Positions 1 to 6,425 of a DNA stretch of 7,058 nucleotides are shown here, piece after piece (position 1 is the first letter of the stretch; the number at the start of each line of letters is the position of its first letter). Made by a program: the position numbers and the translations under genes. The notes under the pieces were generated by a model, which did not search any database, was not told the DNA's origin, and saw only the letters and a program-made list of their open reading frames with translations. Location: contig JAACDT010000250.1 of NCBI GenBank assembly GCA_009936885.1, forward strand, positions 1 to 7,058, written 5' to 3'. The DNA comes from Alphaproteobacteria bacterium (GTDB taxonomy: Bacteria; Pseudomonadota; Alphaproteobacteria; Puniceispirillales; Puniceispirillaceae).

Positions 1-107
1 AGGGGTGTTGGCGATATCGCGCCTGATTTCATCTTATGTGCTAATAGAAGGATATCTCTTAACGCTGCACTACTGTAATCTGCAATATCAATAAAATTCG
101 CCGACAT
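1..107 (-). CDS. argF: Ornithine carbamoyltransferase, N-terminal 35 codons (partial, runs off the left edge)
   Basis: ArgF joins carbamoyl phosphate and ornithine to make citrulline, a late step of arginine synthesis in the cytoplasm. Only the first 35 residues are in the window. They begin MSANFIDIADYSSAALRDIL, matching the usual opening of the family (F-[IL]-D-[IL]-x-D-x-[ST] followed by a helix containing LRxIL). The carbamoyl-phosphate motif (STRT) and the ornithine loop lie beyond the edge and cannot be checked. The ATG is preceded on its strand by AAAGGA (116-121) at 8 nt, a good ribosome binding site. The gene starts 29 bp after the argD stop on the same strand, so the two are very probably cotranscribed. 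The identification rests on a short N-terminus plus the classic argD-argF arrangement. Confidence 0.82.
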   Translation of the reverse strand, partial: MSANFIDIADYSSAALRDILLLAHKMKSGAISPTP

Positions 108-136
108 AATATATGTCCTTTAATTAATTCATTTAA

Positions 137-1342
137 TTATTTTTGGTTGCTAACTTCCGATAAGCAGGCGGTCAAAGCATCACATAATATATCTACCTCT
201 GAATGTGTTATAATTAGGGGTGGTAATATGCGAAGTGTGTTTAATCCTGCTGGTACGGTTAAAACCATTTTAGCTCTTAACATGGCGCTTAATTCTGCTG
301 CGGGGAGACGCTCATTCAAACCAATGCCGCGCAAGAGCCCAAGACCTTTAATTTCATTGATAGGCTTTGGATAGGTTCCAGCTATTTCGGTTAAGCGGGA
401 TAAAAGGTAAGCTGATATTTGCTGGACATGATGCATGAAACCATCTTCCTCCAGCACATCAAGCACTGAATTTGCAACAGCCATGGCAAGCGGGTTTCCG
501 CCAAAGGTAGAGCCGTGGCTACCCGGCCCCATGGCTAAGCCTATATCCTCTCTAGCAATAACTGCCCCAACTGGTATTCCGCCACCAAGCCCCTTAGCAA
601 GTGCAACAATATCAGGCTGAATACCAGATTGCTGATATGCAAAAAGAGACCCTGTTCTGCCCATCCCTGTTTGAACTTCATCGGCAATTACAAGTGCCCC
701 AAACTCATCAGCAGCATCTCGCAGCCCTTGCAAATATCCATCTGGAGCTGCGTTTGCACCTCCTTCTCCTTGCACGGGCTCTATCATAATTGCGGCTATT
801 GACTGATTCATAGCATTTCTAAGCTCGTTTAAATTACCAAAAGCAACATGTTCAAAACCAGCAACGCTTGGGCCAAACCCTTCACGATAGGCAGGGTTTG
901 ATGTAGCAGAAAGCATACCTAACGTGCGCCCATGAAATGCGCCGCCAGCACATAATATGGTGGATTTTTCTGGTTTGTTCTGACGATACTGAAACCGCCG
1001 TGCCATTTTAACAGATGCTTCATTTGCCTCTGCACCAGAGTTGCAGAAAAACACATGGTCAAGGCTGCAAGCTTGTGCAAGACGATAGGCAAGCCGCTCC
1101 TGTTCTGGAATCCGGTAAAGATTTGAAGTATGCCAAAGAGTCTTTGCCTGATAATTAAGTGTTTCAACCAATTTTGGGTGACAATGCCCTAAGGTGTTAA
1201 CCGCAATTCCAGATGCACAATCCAGAAAATGTGTGTCATCATCTGTTATCAGATAACACCCCTCACCTTTAACAAAACTCAAATCGATTCTGCCATATGT
1301 TGGCATGGTGGCTGCTTGATATTCAGAATTTAGAGTTTCCAT
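137..1342 (-). CDS. argD: Acetylornithine aminotransferase (class III, PLP-dependent)
   Basis: This cytoplasmic enzyme transfers an amino group from glutamate to N-acetylglutamate semialdehyde, giving N-acetylornithine for arginine synthesis. Many homologues also act on succinyl-diaminopimelate in lysine synthesis. The 401 residues are the usual family length. Visible motifs are NSGAEANE (101-108), which holds the PLP phosphate; AFHGRT (135-140) with Phe136 for ring stacking and Arg139; IEPVQGEGG (187-195); DEVQTGMGRTG (221-231) with Asp221 facing the pyridine nitrogen; Lys250 in LAKGLGGG, the Schiff-base lysine; Thr279 in GSTFGGNP; and Arg371 near the end for the substrate carboxylate. All key residues are present, so the enzyme should be active. 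The ATG has an AGGA about 11 nt upstream. The short gap to argF suggests an argDF operon, and a candidate promoter lies in the gap behind dcd. A general class III aminotransferase is the only alternative; the argF neighbour argues for ArgD. Confidence 0.96.
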   Translation of the reverse strand: METLNSEYQAATMPTYGRIDLSFVKGEGCYLITDDDTHFLDCASGIAVNTLGHCHPKLVETLNYQAKTLWHTSNLYRIPEQERLAYRLAQACSLDHVFFCNSGAEANEASVKMARRFQYRQNKPEKSTILCAGGAFHGRTLGMLSATSNPAYREGFGPSVAGFEHVAFGNLNELRNAMNQSIAAIMIEPVQGEGGANAAPDGYLQGLRDAADEFGALVIADEVQTGMGRTGSLFAYQQSGIQPDIVALAKGLGGGIPVGAVIAREDIGLAMGPGSHGSTFGGNPLAMAVANSVLDVLEEDGFMHHVQQISAYLLSRLTEIAGTYPKPINEIKGLGLLRGIGLNERLPAAELSAMLRAKMVLTVPAGLNTLRILPPLIITHSEVDILCDALTACLSEVSNQK

Positions 1343-1404
1343 GAAAAACGATTCCTAAATCAAAAATCAGTCCTTGATTCCATTTGGATAAAGGCCCTTC
1401 AAAT

Positions 1405-1423
1405 ACTTGGTGAAAAACCAAGT
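1405..1423. repeat. Perfect inverted repeat in the argD leader (7-bp arms, 5-nt loop)
   Basis: ACTTGGT and ACCAAGT are perfect inverted arms around GAAAA. The dyad lies 62 bp before the argD start and just downstream of, or overlapping, the candidate promoter. It is not followed by a T-run on the minus strand, so it does not look like an intrinsic terminator of dcd. It could be a repressor operator or a hairpin at the 5' end of the argD mRNA. It does not resemble the E. coli ARG box. Its function is unknown. Confidence 0.5.
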
Positions 1424-1424
1424 T

Positions 1425-1453
1425 GTATGACGTATTATAAACTAATATGTCAA
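1425..1453 (-). promoter_or_regulatory. Candidate argD promoter region
   Basis: On the minus strand a perfect TTGACA -35 element (1448-1453) is followed 17-18 bp later only by weak -10 candidates (TCATAC or CATACA). A perfect TATAAT (1434-1439) lies just 8 bp from that -35, too close to be paired with it. Either element could belong to a promoter reading into argD-argF. The true start site, and whether the two elements work together, cannot be settled by eye. The location in the 131-bp gap between dcd and argD supports a separate promoter. Confidence 0.4.
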
Positions 1454-1464
1454 GCAATCATTGC
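1454..1464. repeat. Small palindrome next to the argD -35 element
   Basis: GCAAT-C-ATTGC is a perfect 5-bp dyad around one base. It abuts the TTGACA element on its upstream side, 10 bp from the dcd stop codon. The position fits an operator for a dimeric regulator, but a dyad this short also occurs by chance in AT-rich spacers. Confidence 0.3.
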
Positions 1465-1473
1465 AAAAACAGC

Positions 1474-2586
1474 TTATTTAAAATGCTTCGCCAACTTTAA
1501 TCCCTGAGCTTGATAATTAGATGCAGACGGCATCTGACCATACAAGCTTTCAGGTGTTTGCGACATAGGCTCATAAACTAAACGACAGACTATCTGATCC
1601 TGCTCGACCAAAAACGGTACATCATGCGAACGCACCTCCAGTACAGCTCTGGTTTTTCCAGCGCCAACAGACCCCATTCCAAACCCAGGATCAAAAAAGC
1701 CAGCATAATGAGCTCTAAATTCGCCTACTTTTGTATCATAAGCGCGCATCTCGGCAGCGAAATTCTCTGGCACGCACACAAATTCTCGGCTTGCGAGAAT
1801 ATAAAACTCGTCCGGATTAAGTACCAGGCCGCCCCCTACCAAATCGGTTGTAGTAACAGCTTCCCAAAAACGGGATTTCTCTAACGCTCCAACCTTGTCT
1901 AAATCTATAAGGCCAGCATGTTTACGCGCGCGCCAGCCAATAATGCCGTCTTGCAATTCGCTGCGCAGATTCACAGACAAACCAATGCCATCATTTATAA
2001 GCGCAGCATCAGAAAGTTTAGCATCTGAACTTACCAATCCAAAGCGTTGCTGTAGCGAATGTAACTCCCTATCATCAATTGAGAGCGCGCCTGAGCGAAG
2101 ACGTAATTGCGATAAGCGTGTTCCGGTGCGAACAAGAACAGAGAACGTGCAAGGTGATATTTCTGCATATAATGGCCCGGAATATCCCGCCCCCACTGTT
2201 TCAAATTCACATGCATAATCTGTGATTAATCGGGTAAATACGTCCAATCTACCTGTGGAGCTTTTTGGATTAGCCATACCAGATAGATTATCTGGAAGAT
2301 TCAAATTCTCCAGTAGTTTCACAATATAAACACAGCCTTTTTCAAGAACAGCCCCTTTTTGTAAATCCAACTCATGCAACGCAAACTTATCAAGCTTATC
2401 AGCTACCTTTGACTCTGCACCTGGCAAGAAAGAGGCCTGAATGCGCCATGCTTTAAACCCCAAACGCAAATCCAGACTTGCAGGTTGTATCTGCTCAGGC
2501 AAAAACGGCATCGATGCATCAACAATATTCTGCTTGATAAGGGCGGATAGAGTTTGACTAGGTAAAACACCAGCAGATAAATTCAT
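1474..2586 (-). CDS. dcd: dCTP deaminase, long two-domain alphaproteobacterial form
   Basis: Dcd deaminates dCTP to dUTP, the route to dUMP and dTTP. At 370 residues it is nearly twice the E. coli enzyme (193). The first half carries QPASLDLRLG (35-43 region), KSSTGR (108-113) and SGPLYAEI (136-143). Aligned to the E. coli enzyme by eye these give equivalents of Ser111 (Ser109), Arg115 (Arg113) and Glu138 (Glu142), but Thr122 where E. coli has Ala124. The second half, from Arg281 to FFDPGF (297-302), aligns without gaps to E. coli 110-131. It keeps Ala124 (Ala295) and DPG and has Glu317 in VLEV, but has Ala282 for Ser111 and Lys286 for Arg115. So the protein is two copies of the Dcd/dUTPase fold in one chain. 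The ATG has AAAAGGAT at about 9 nt. The gene lies 30 bp behind the permease, probably in one transcript. Whether it also has dUTPase activity cannot be told. Confidence 0.92.
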   Translation of the reverse strand: MNLSAGVLPSQTLSALIKQNIVDASMPFLPEQIQPASLDLRLGFKAWRIQASFLPGAESKVADKLDKFALHELDLQKGAVLEKGCVYIVKLLENLNLPDNLSGMANPKSSTGRLDVFTRLITDYACEFETVGAGYSGPLYAEISPCTFSVLVRTGTRLSQLRLRSGALSIDDRELHSLQQRFGLVSSDAKLSDAALINDGIGLSVNLRSELQDGIIGWRARKHAGLIDLDKVGALEKSRFWEAVTTTDLVGGGLVLNPDEFYILASREFVCVPENFAAEMRAYDTKVGEFRAHYAGFFDPGFGMGSVGAGKTRAVLEVRSHDVPFLVEQDQIVCRLVYEPMSQTPESLYGQMPSASNYQAQGLKLAKHFK

Positions 2587-2616
2587 GTGATGGCTATCCT
2601 TTTAGTATGATAAAGC

Positions 2617-3423
2617 TCAGGATTTAAGTTTATATCCAGATTCCAAGACATAATAGCTTATAGCGAATAACGCCACATTTAAAACAAATAAAGCAATCAG
2701 CCCGCCTAGAATGGGTCCATCATTCATACCTAGAATGCCAAATCGAAACCCATCTATTACCAGGAAAAAAGGATTGAAATTAGCAAATCTCTCAATCATA
2801 TCTGGCAATCTTTCAATTGAATAAAACGTACCAGACAGAAAAGATAGCGGCTGAATTATGAAGTTGGTAATCGCTGCGAGGGAGTCATATTTAGCAGCCC
2901 AGATACCAGCTAAAACCCCAATAAGTGACATGGCGCATGAACCAAGTAATAAAAATGCACTAGCAGCTAATATGTTCTGCGGCAAACCTAGATTCGCAAC
3001 AAATGATAAAATGGTCATGCTTATTAACCCTACCAGCACACCACGCGTGATACCTCCTAGCGATAATGCCACTAGCAATTCCAAAGAGCCCATTGGCGGC
3101 ATTAAAATATCGACAATGTTTCCCTGAACCTTGCCAATCATTATAGATGAGGACGTATTTGCAAATGCATTCTGGAGAACCGCCATCATCACCAGTCCCG
3201 GCGCTAAGAACTGCATATAGCTTGCACCTTCAAACGGGCTTGCTCTGCCATCCAACGCAAGCGAAAAAACAAGCATAAACAAAACAGAAGTTACAATGGG
3301 TGCCGCAAGCGTCTGCATAGACACCTTCATAAAACGATATACCTCTTTGCAATATAAGGTATGCATGCCCCGCCAATTGATAAAACCAATTTGGACTGGC
3401 CTTTTGAGATGTTCAAAATTCAT
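2617..3423 (-). CDS. ABC-2 type transporter permease, YadH-like
   Basis: This is the inner-membrane subunit of an ABC-2 exporter. The 268 residues match the usual length, and the sequence closely follows E. coli YadH: a cytoplasmic N-terminus with KEVYRFMKVSMQTLAAPIV (26-44), SYMQFLAPGLVMMAVLQNAF (68-87), the conserved SSxxxGKxQxNIxDxLMPP stretch (91-110), and a C-terminal NPFFLVIDGFRFGILG (217-232). Six membrane segments can be seen near 40-57, 69-90, 114-144, 150-176, 183-201 and 238-260. Substrate is unknown; the family is annotated as drug, lipid or polysaccharide export without firm proof. A matching ATPase (YadG-like) is normally the neighbouring gene, but neither flank carries one: recX is divergent on one side and dcd follows on the other. 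The ATG has GTAGGAAAAG, with AGGA 8 nt upstream, and a plausible promoter sits 19 bp before it. Confidence 0.92.
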   Translation of the reverse strand: MNFEHLKRPVQIGFINWRGMHTLYCKEVYRFMKVSMQTLAAPIVTSVLFMLVFSLALDGRASPFEGASYMQFLAPGLVMMAVLQNAFANTSSSIMIGKVQGNIVDILMPPMGSLELLVALSLGGITRGVLVGLISMTILSFVANLGLPQNILAASAFLLLGSCAMSLIGVLAGIWAAKYDSLAAITNFIIQPLSFLSGTFYSIERLPDMIERFANFNPFFLVIDGFRFGILGMNDGPILGGLIALFVLNVALFAISYYVLESGYKLKS

Positions 3424-3441
3424 ATCTTTTCCTACAATTAA

Positions 3442-3470
3442 AGAATAAAAACTGCAACCTAACTTTACAA
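3442..3470 (-). promoter_or_regulatory. Candidate promoter for the permease-dcd transcript
   Basis: Read on the minus strand, TTGTAA (3465-3470) and TATTCT (3442-3447) are separated by exactly 17 bp, each matching 4 of 6 consensus bases. Transcription would start near 3435, leaving a short leader that contains the AGGA ribosome binding site of the permease gene. Its -35 hexamer overlaps the -35 of the divergent recX promoter by five bases. Confidence 0.5.
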
Positions 3471-3492
3471 AACAAGGCGGACGGTTTTAAAT
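3464..3492 (+). promoter_or_regulatory. Candidate recX promoter giving a leaderless mRNA
   Basis: TTTACA (3464-3469, 5 of 6 matches) and TTAAAT (3487-3492, 4 of 6) are 17 bp apart. A start 6-8 bp after the -10 falls at 3498-3500, on or next to the recX ATG at 3500. No Shine-Dalgarno sequence lies in the proper window before that ATG (the preceding bases are AAATCAGCCCT), which agrees with leaderless translation. The spacer contains AAAAC and GTTTT inverted arms (3469-3473 and 3484-3488). No alphaproteobacterial LexA motif (GTTC-N7-GTTC) is visible. Confidence 0.45.
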
Positions 3493-3499
3493 CAGCCCT

Positions 3500-4063
3500 A
3501 TGATTAATGCAAATAAGAATACTAAAACAGCTCGCGACGAAGCCTCATCCACCTCTCGGAGCGTTAGTCTGAAAAGACTTAAAAACAAAGCAGCACATTA
3601 TCTAGGTCGATATGCCAGTACTGAGAGAAAACTCAACCAAGTTCTCATAAAGTTTATCAAAAGAAAATGGCCTGAGATTTCAATTGATAATGCAAAAGAT
3701 GAAATTCAAGAAACGGTAAATTGGTGCCGAGAGTATGGATTTGTAAATGATGCTGGCTACGCATTAATGAAGATAAAGTCTGGCCGAGCAAAAGGCTACT
3801 CAGCCAAGCAAATAAAACAAAAACTGGCGCAAGCTGGAATATCTTCACAACAAGTATTAGCAGCTTTTAGCGAGGTTGAAGACACCAGCGATACAGAGTT
3901 CCAAGCCGCATTAACGATGGCACGAAAAAAGCGGATTGGACCATATGCCCGCGCACCCATAATCGATCATAAAGAGCGTACACGCCAGATGGCGCGCCTT
4001 GCTAGAGCAGGTTACAGTTACGAAATCTGCAAAAATGTGTTTGACTATTTGGGTGAACCATAA
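3500..4063 (+). CDS. recX: RecX-family regulator of RecA
   Basis: RecX binds RecA filaments and the RecA monomer and usually restrains recombination and SOS induction. The product is 187 residues, within the normal 150-190 range. After a polar, basic tail (1-24), helical three-helix repeats begin: LKNKAAHYLGRYASTERKL (27-45) corresponds to the family's opening helix with its R-x-x-[ST] turn. GFVNDAGYALMKIKSGRAKG (80-99) is the most diagnostic segment, followed by SAKQIKQKLAQAGIS (101-115). A third repeat covers 133-184. There is no recA beside it, unlike in many gammaproteobacteria. No ribosome binding site supports the ATG and there is no other ATG until codon 90, so a leaderless start at this ATG is the simplest reading. 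The permease gene is divergent and acs follows 75 bp later on the same strand. Confidence 0.92.
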   Translation: MINANKNTKTARDEASSTSRSVSLKRLKNKAAHYLGRYASTERKLNQVLIKFIKRKWPEISIDNAKDEIQETVNWCREYGFVNDAGYALMKIKSGRAKGYSAKQIKQKLAQAGISSQQVLAAFSEVEDTSDTEFQAALTMARKKRIGPYARAPIIDHKERTRQMARLARAGYSYEICKNVFDYLGEP

Positions 4064-4077
4064 GCAAACTTATGGTT
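4056..4077. repeat. Perfect 9-bp hairpin spanning the recX stop codon
   Basis: AACCATAAG and CTTATGGTT pair perfectly around the 4-nt loop CAAA. The recX stop codon TAA (4061-4063) lies inside the left arm. The right arm is followed by TAAAAAAATT-like sequence rather than a U-run in the recX transcript, so it is not a standard intrinsic terminator. It may act as an mRNA 3'-end stabiliser, a weak pause site, or an operator just upstream of acs. Confidence 0.55.
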
Positions 4078-4119
4078 AAAAAATTCAAAGAAGACTTAAT
4101 TTAAAAACTAATATGCCTT

Positions 4120-4127
4120 GGGGAGGT
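4120..4127 (+). promoter_or_regulatory. Ribosome binding site of acs, deciding its start
   Basis: GGGGAGGT is a strong Shine-Dalgarno sequence 11 nt before the ATG at 4139. It would be coding sequence if translation began at the in-frame TTG at 4118, and it is too close to the in-frame TTG at 4130. It therefore supports the ATG start. Confidence 0.75.
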
Positions 4128-4138
4128 ATTTGACTATC

Positions 4139-6079
4139 ATGAGTGATGAACTAATTTTCGAGCCATCTGAAGAACTTCAAAAATCAGCCCATATATCTAA
4201 GTCCGATTATGAACGACTATATAGCCAATCTGTCTCGCGGCCTGAGCATTTCTGGGCAGAACAGGGGATGCGCATAGATTGGATAAAACCGTATAGTATC
4301 ATCTCAGACTGCTCTTATAATGCCCCTGGTGTATCTATTAAATGGTATGAGGATGGAACGCTAAATGCCTCTGTCAATTGTTTGGACCGACATTTACAAA
4401 CTAAAGCCGATCAGACTGCTATTATTTGGGAGGGGGATGATCCCTCCCAGTCCAAGCATATTTCTTACCAAGAGCTATATGAAGATGTTTGTAGATTCTC
4501 CAATGTATTAAAGTCAAATAATGTAAAAAAAGGAGACCGGGTCACACTATATTTGCCAATGATACCTGAAGCAGCTGTTGCCATGCTGGCGTGTGCAAGA
4601 ATTGGCGCAGTTCATTCCGTGGTATTTGGGGGGTTCTCTCCAGATGCGTTGGCAGGCAGGATTATCGACTGTGATTCAACATGCATTATTACCTCTGATG
4701 AGGGTGTGCGAGGCGGCAAGTCGATACCTCTTAAGCAGAATGTGGATGATGCGCTTAAGAGTTGTCCAAACTGCACCACTTCTATTGTTATTAGAAGAAC
4801 TGGCGGCTCCATCGAATGGAATAATGAGAGAGATATTTGGTACCATGAAGCGATGCAGGCAGCAGCATCCACATGTCCAGCTGAGGAGATGTTAGCAGAA
4901 GATCCCCTGTTCATTTTATATACCTCTGGGTCTACTGGAAAACCAAAAGGGGTGTTGCATACAACCGGTGGCTATATGGTTTATGCCTCTATCACCCACC
5001 AATATGTCTTTGACTACCAAGAAGGGGATGTATATTGGTGCACAGCCGATGTGGGCTGGGTAACTGGACATAGCTACATATTATATGGGCCACTTGCTAA
5101 TGGAGCGAAAACCTTGATGTTTGAAGGTGTGCCTACCTATCCTGATAGCGGCAGATTCTGGCAGGTTGTTGAAAAACACAAAGTATCTATATTTTATACT
5201 GCCCCAACCGCTATAAGAGCGCTGATGCGTGATGGGGATGCGCCTGTTAAAAAACATGACCGCTCGTCCTTGCGATTGCTAGGCAGCGTTGGCGAGCCTA
5301 TAAACCCAGAGGCGTGGATGTGGTACCATAAGGTTGTCGGGGATGAGAGATGCCCCATTGTAGATACTTGGTGGCAAACGGAGACTGGCGGGATTCTCAT
5401 CACACCATTACCAGGCGCAATCGCTACAAAACCAGGTTCTGCGACTAAACCTTTTTTTGGAATTCAGCCTGTTATTGTTGATACAGATAACAAGGAGCTT
5501 GAAGGGGTAGCTGAGGGAAATTTATGTATTAACCAAAGCTGGCCTGGACAAATGAGAACGGTTTATGGCGATCACAAACGATTCATTGAAACGTATTTTT
5601 CAACCTTTGAAGGACGTTACTTTACCGGTGATGGCGCTAGGCGAGATAGCGACGGATATTTTTGGATAACAGGCCGTGTGGATGATGTGCTAAATGTATC
5701 AGGACATCGTATGGGAACTGCCGAAGTAGAATCTGCACTTGTGTCTCATGAAAGCGTTGCGGAGTCTGCGGTTGTTGGCTATCCACATGACGTAAAAGGA
5801 CAAGGTATCTACGCGTATGTAACGCTAGTGGCTGGGCTGGAACCTGACTTGGAACTCGAAAAGTCACTTAAGCTTTGGGTTAGAAAGGAAATTGGTGCTA
5901 TTGCTGCCCCTGATCTTATCCAATTCTCACCTGCACTTCCAAAGACAAGGTCTGGCAAAATCATGCGACGCATTCTGCGTAAAATTGCCGCTAATGATTA
6001 TGCTGATCTGGGCGATACATCCACACTTGCGGACCCTTCTGTTGTCAAAGAGCTAATCGGTAAGAGAAAAAATAGATAA
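4139..6079 (+). CDS. acs: Acetyl-CoA synthetase (AMP-forming)
   Basis: Acs converts acetate, ATP and CoA to acetyl-CoA via acetyl-AMP in the cytoplasm, allowing growth on or scavenging of acetate. From the ATG at 4139 the product is 646 residues, close to E. coli Acs (652). It has the N-terminal cap, the P-loop [11 protein letters not shown] (261-271), [10 protein letters not shown] (409-418), [20 protein letters not shown] (494-513) and the C-terminal [11 protein letters not shown] (601-611). The acyl-pocket residues known from Salmonella Acs (Val310, Thr311, Val386, Trp414) are all found two positions lower: Val308, Thr309, Val384, Trp412. This favours acetate over propionate or longer acids. 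Lys607 is the adenylation lysine, a known acetylation switch in this family. The start was chosen by the GGGGAGGT site. It follows recX by 75 bp; no convincing promoter of its own was found, so either readthrough or a weak AT-rich promoter is possible. Confidence 0.97.
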   Translation: MSDELIFEPSEELQKSAHISKSDYERLYSQSVSRPEHFWAEQGMRIDWIKPYSIISDCSYNAPGVSIKWYEDGTLNASVNCLDRHLQTKADQTAIIWEGDDPSQSKHISYQELYEDVCRFSNVLKSNNVKKGDRVTLYLPMIPEAAVAMLACARIGAVHSVVFGGFSPDALAGRIIDCDSTCIITSDEGVRGGKSIPLKQNVDDALKSCPNCTTSIVIRRTGGSIEWNNERDIWYHEAMQAAASTCPAEEMLAEDPLFILYTSGSTGKPKGVLHTTGGYMVYASITHQYVFDYQEGDVYWCTADVGWVTGHSYILYGPLANGAKTLMFEGVPTYPDSGRFWQVVEKHKVSIFYTAPTAIRALMRDGDAPVKKHDRSSLRLLGSVGEPINPEAWMWYHKVVGDERCPIVDTWWQTETGGILITPLPGAIATKPGSATKPFFGIQPVIVDTDNKELEGVAEGNLCINQSWPGQMRTVYGDHKRFIETYFSTFEGRYFTGDGARRDSDGYFWITGRVDDVLNVSGHRMGTAEVESALVSHESVAESAVVGYPHDVKGQGIYAYVTLVAGLEPDLELEKSLKLWVRKEIGAIAAPDLIQFSPALPKTRSGKIMRRILRKIAANDYADLGDTSTLADPSVVKELIGKRKNR

Positions 6080-6084
6080 GCTAG

Positions 6085-6425
6085 CTATACCATGGACATC
6101 ATTGGGGGTTTTGCCTCGCTCGCAAGGCCCAATTCAATAGCATATTTAGCTTGCATGTTAGCAACACCATTCTGGTTGCCTATTTCGCCATCTCCATTGC
6201 GTGCTGATGAAAAAAAAGGAATATTACCAGGTGTTGTGGATAATTATTAGAAATACTGCTACCACCGCCGCCACAGGCTGTAACAAGTAACAACGCCAAT
6301 AACGACTTGCAAAAACTAGCTCTGAACAGCAATTGGAAACCTATCTTTACCCTGTCAACCAGATGAATTATACTGACCCAACTTTGGGTTAATCTTAAAT
6401 TACCAAAACCATGCCTAAAACACAT
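6085..6425 (-). pseudogene. Broken lipoprotein-like gene, possibly the start of an S8 (subtilisin-like) exported protease
   Basis: The ATG at 6425 has an excellent ribosome binding site, AAGGAG (6432-6437), 6 nt away. The frame encodes a hydrophobic segment ending in a lipobox, LLALLLVTAC (42-51, Cys51), then GGGGSSISN, the usual start of a mature lipoprotein with a flexible linker. Soon after, the frame turns unlikely (YPQHLVIFLFF) and stops at 6180. The -1 frame instead continues sensibly from 6243 to a stop at 6085: STTPGNIPFFSSARNGDGEI, then GNQNGVANMQAKYAIELGLA. That tail resembles the E/N-x-x-x-x-G-[LV]-x-x-[IM]-x-A-x-x-A-[YI] segment seen just before the catalytic domain in some S8 autotransporter proteases. 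This resemblance is inference only. A single-base indel after the linker would explain the break. The catalytic domain is absent, as the frame ends 6 bp from the acs stop, so the gene is also 3'-truncated. The 50-residue leader is long; a TTG at codon 32 would give a normal signal peptide. A sequencing error or an intact small lipoprotein are alternatives. Confidence 0.5.
6101..6133. terminator. Possible terminator hairpin between acs and the convergent relic
   Basis: The arms ATTGGG and CCCAAT, followed inward by TTTTGC and GCAAGG (two G-U pairs), enclose the loop CTCGCTC, with a 2-nt GG bulge in the left arm. It begins 21 bp after the acs stop, where transcripts of two convergent genes would meet. 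There is no T-run on either side, so intrinsic termination is uncertain. It also lies inside the relic's reading frame, so the pairing may be incidental. Confidence 0.3.

Noticed and set aside
1360..1383. A seven-residue upstream frame (MESRTDF) in the argD leader as an arginine attenuator peptide
   Set aside because: It has one arginine codon only, no good ribosome binding site, and no terminator hairpin with a T-run follows it.
3424..3499. A LexA (SOS) box in front of recX
   Set aside because: No GTTC-N7-GTTC or GAAC-N7-GAAC spacing is present in the region.
4118..4138. A seven-codon N-terminal extension of acs from a TTG codon
   Set aside because: The extension contains the GGGGAGGT ribosome binding site that serves the ATG at 4139, and the shorter protein fits the family start.
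4612..4914. Open frames opposite or offset to acs, argD and dcd (for example this 100-residue minus-strand frame)
   Set aside because: They are shadows of well-recognised genes, with no ribosome binding sites or plausible protein character.
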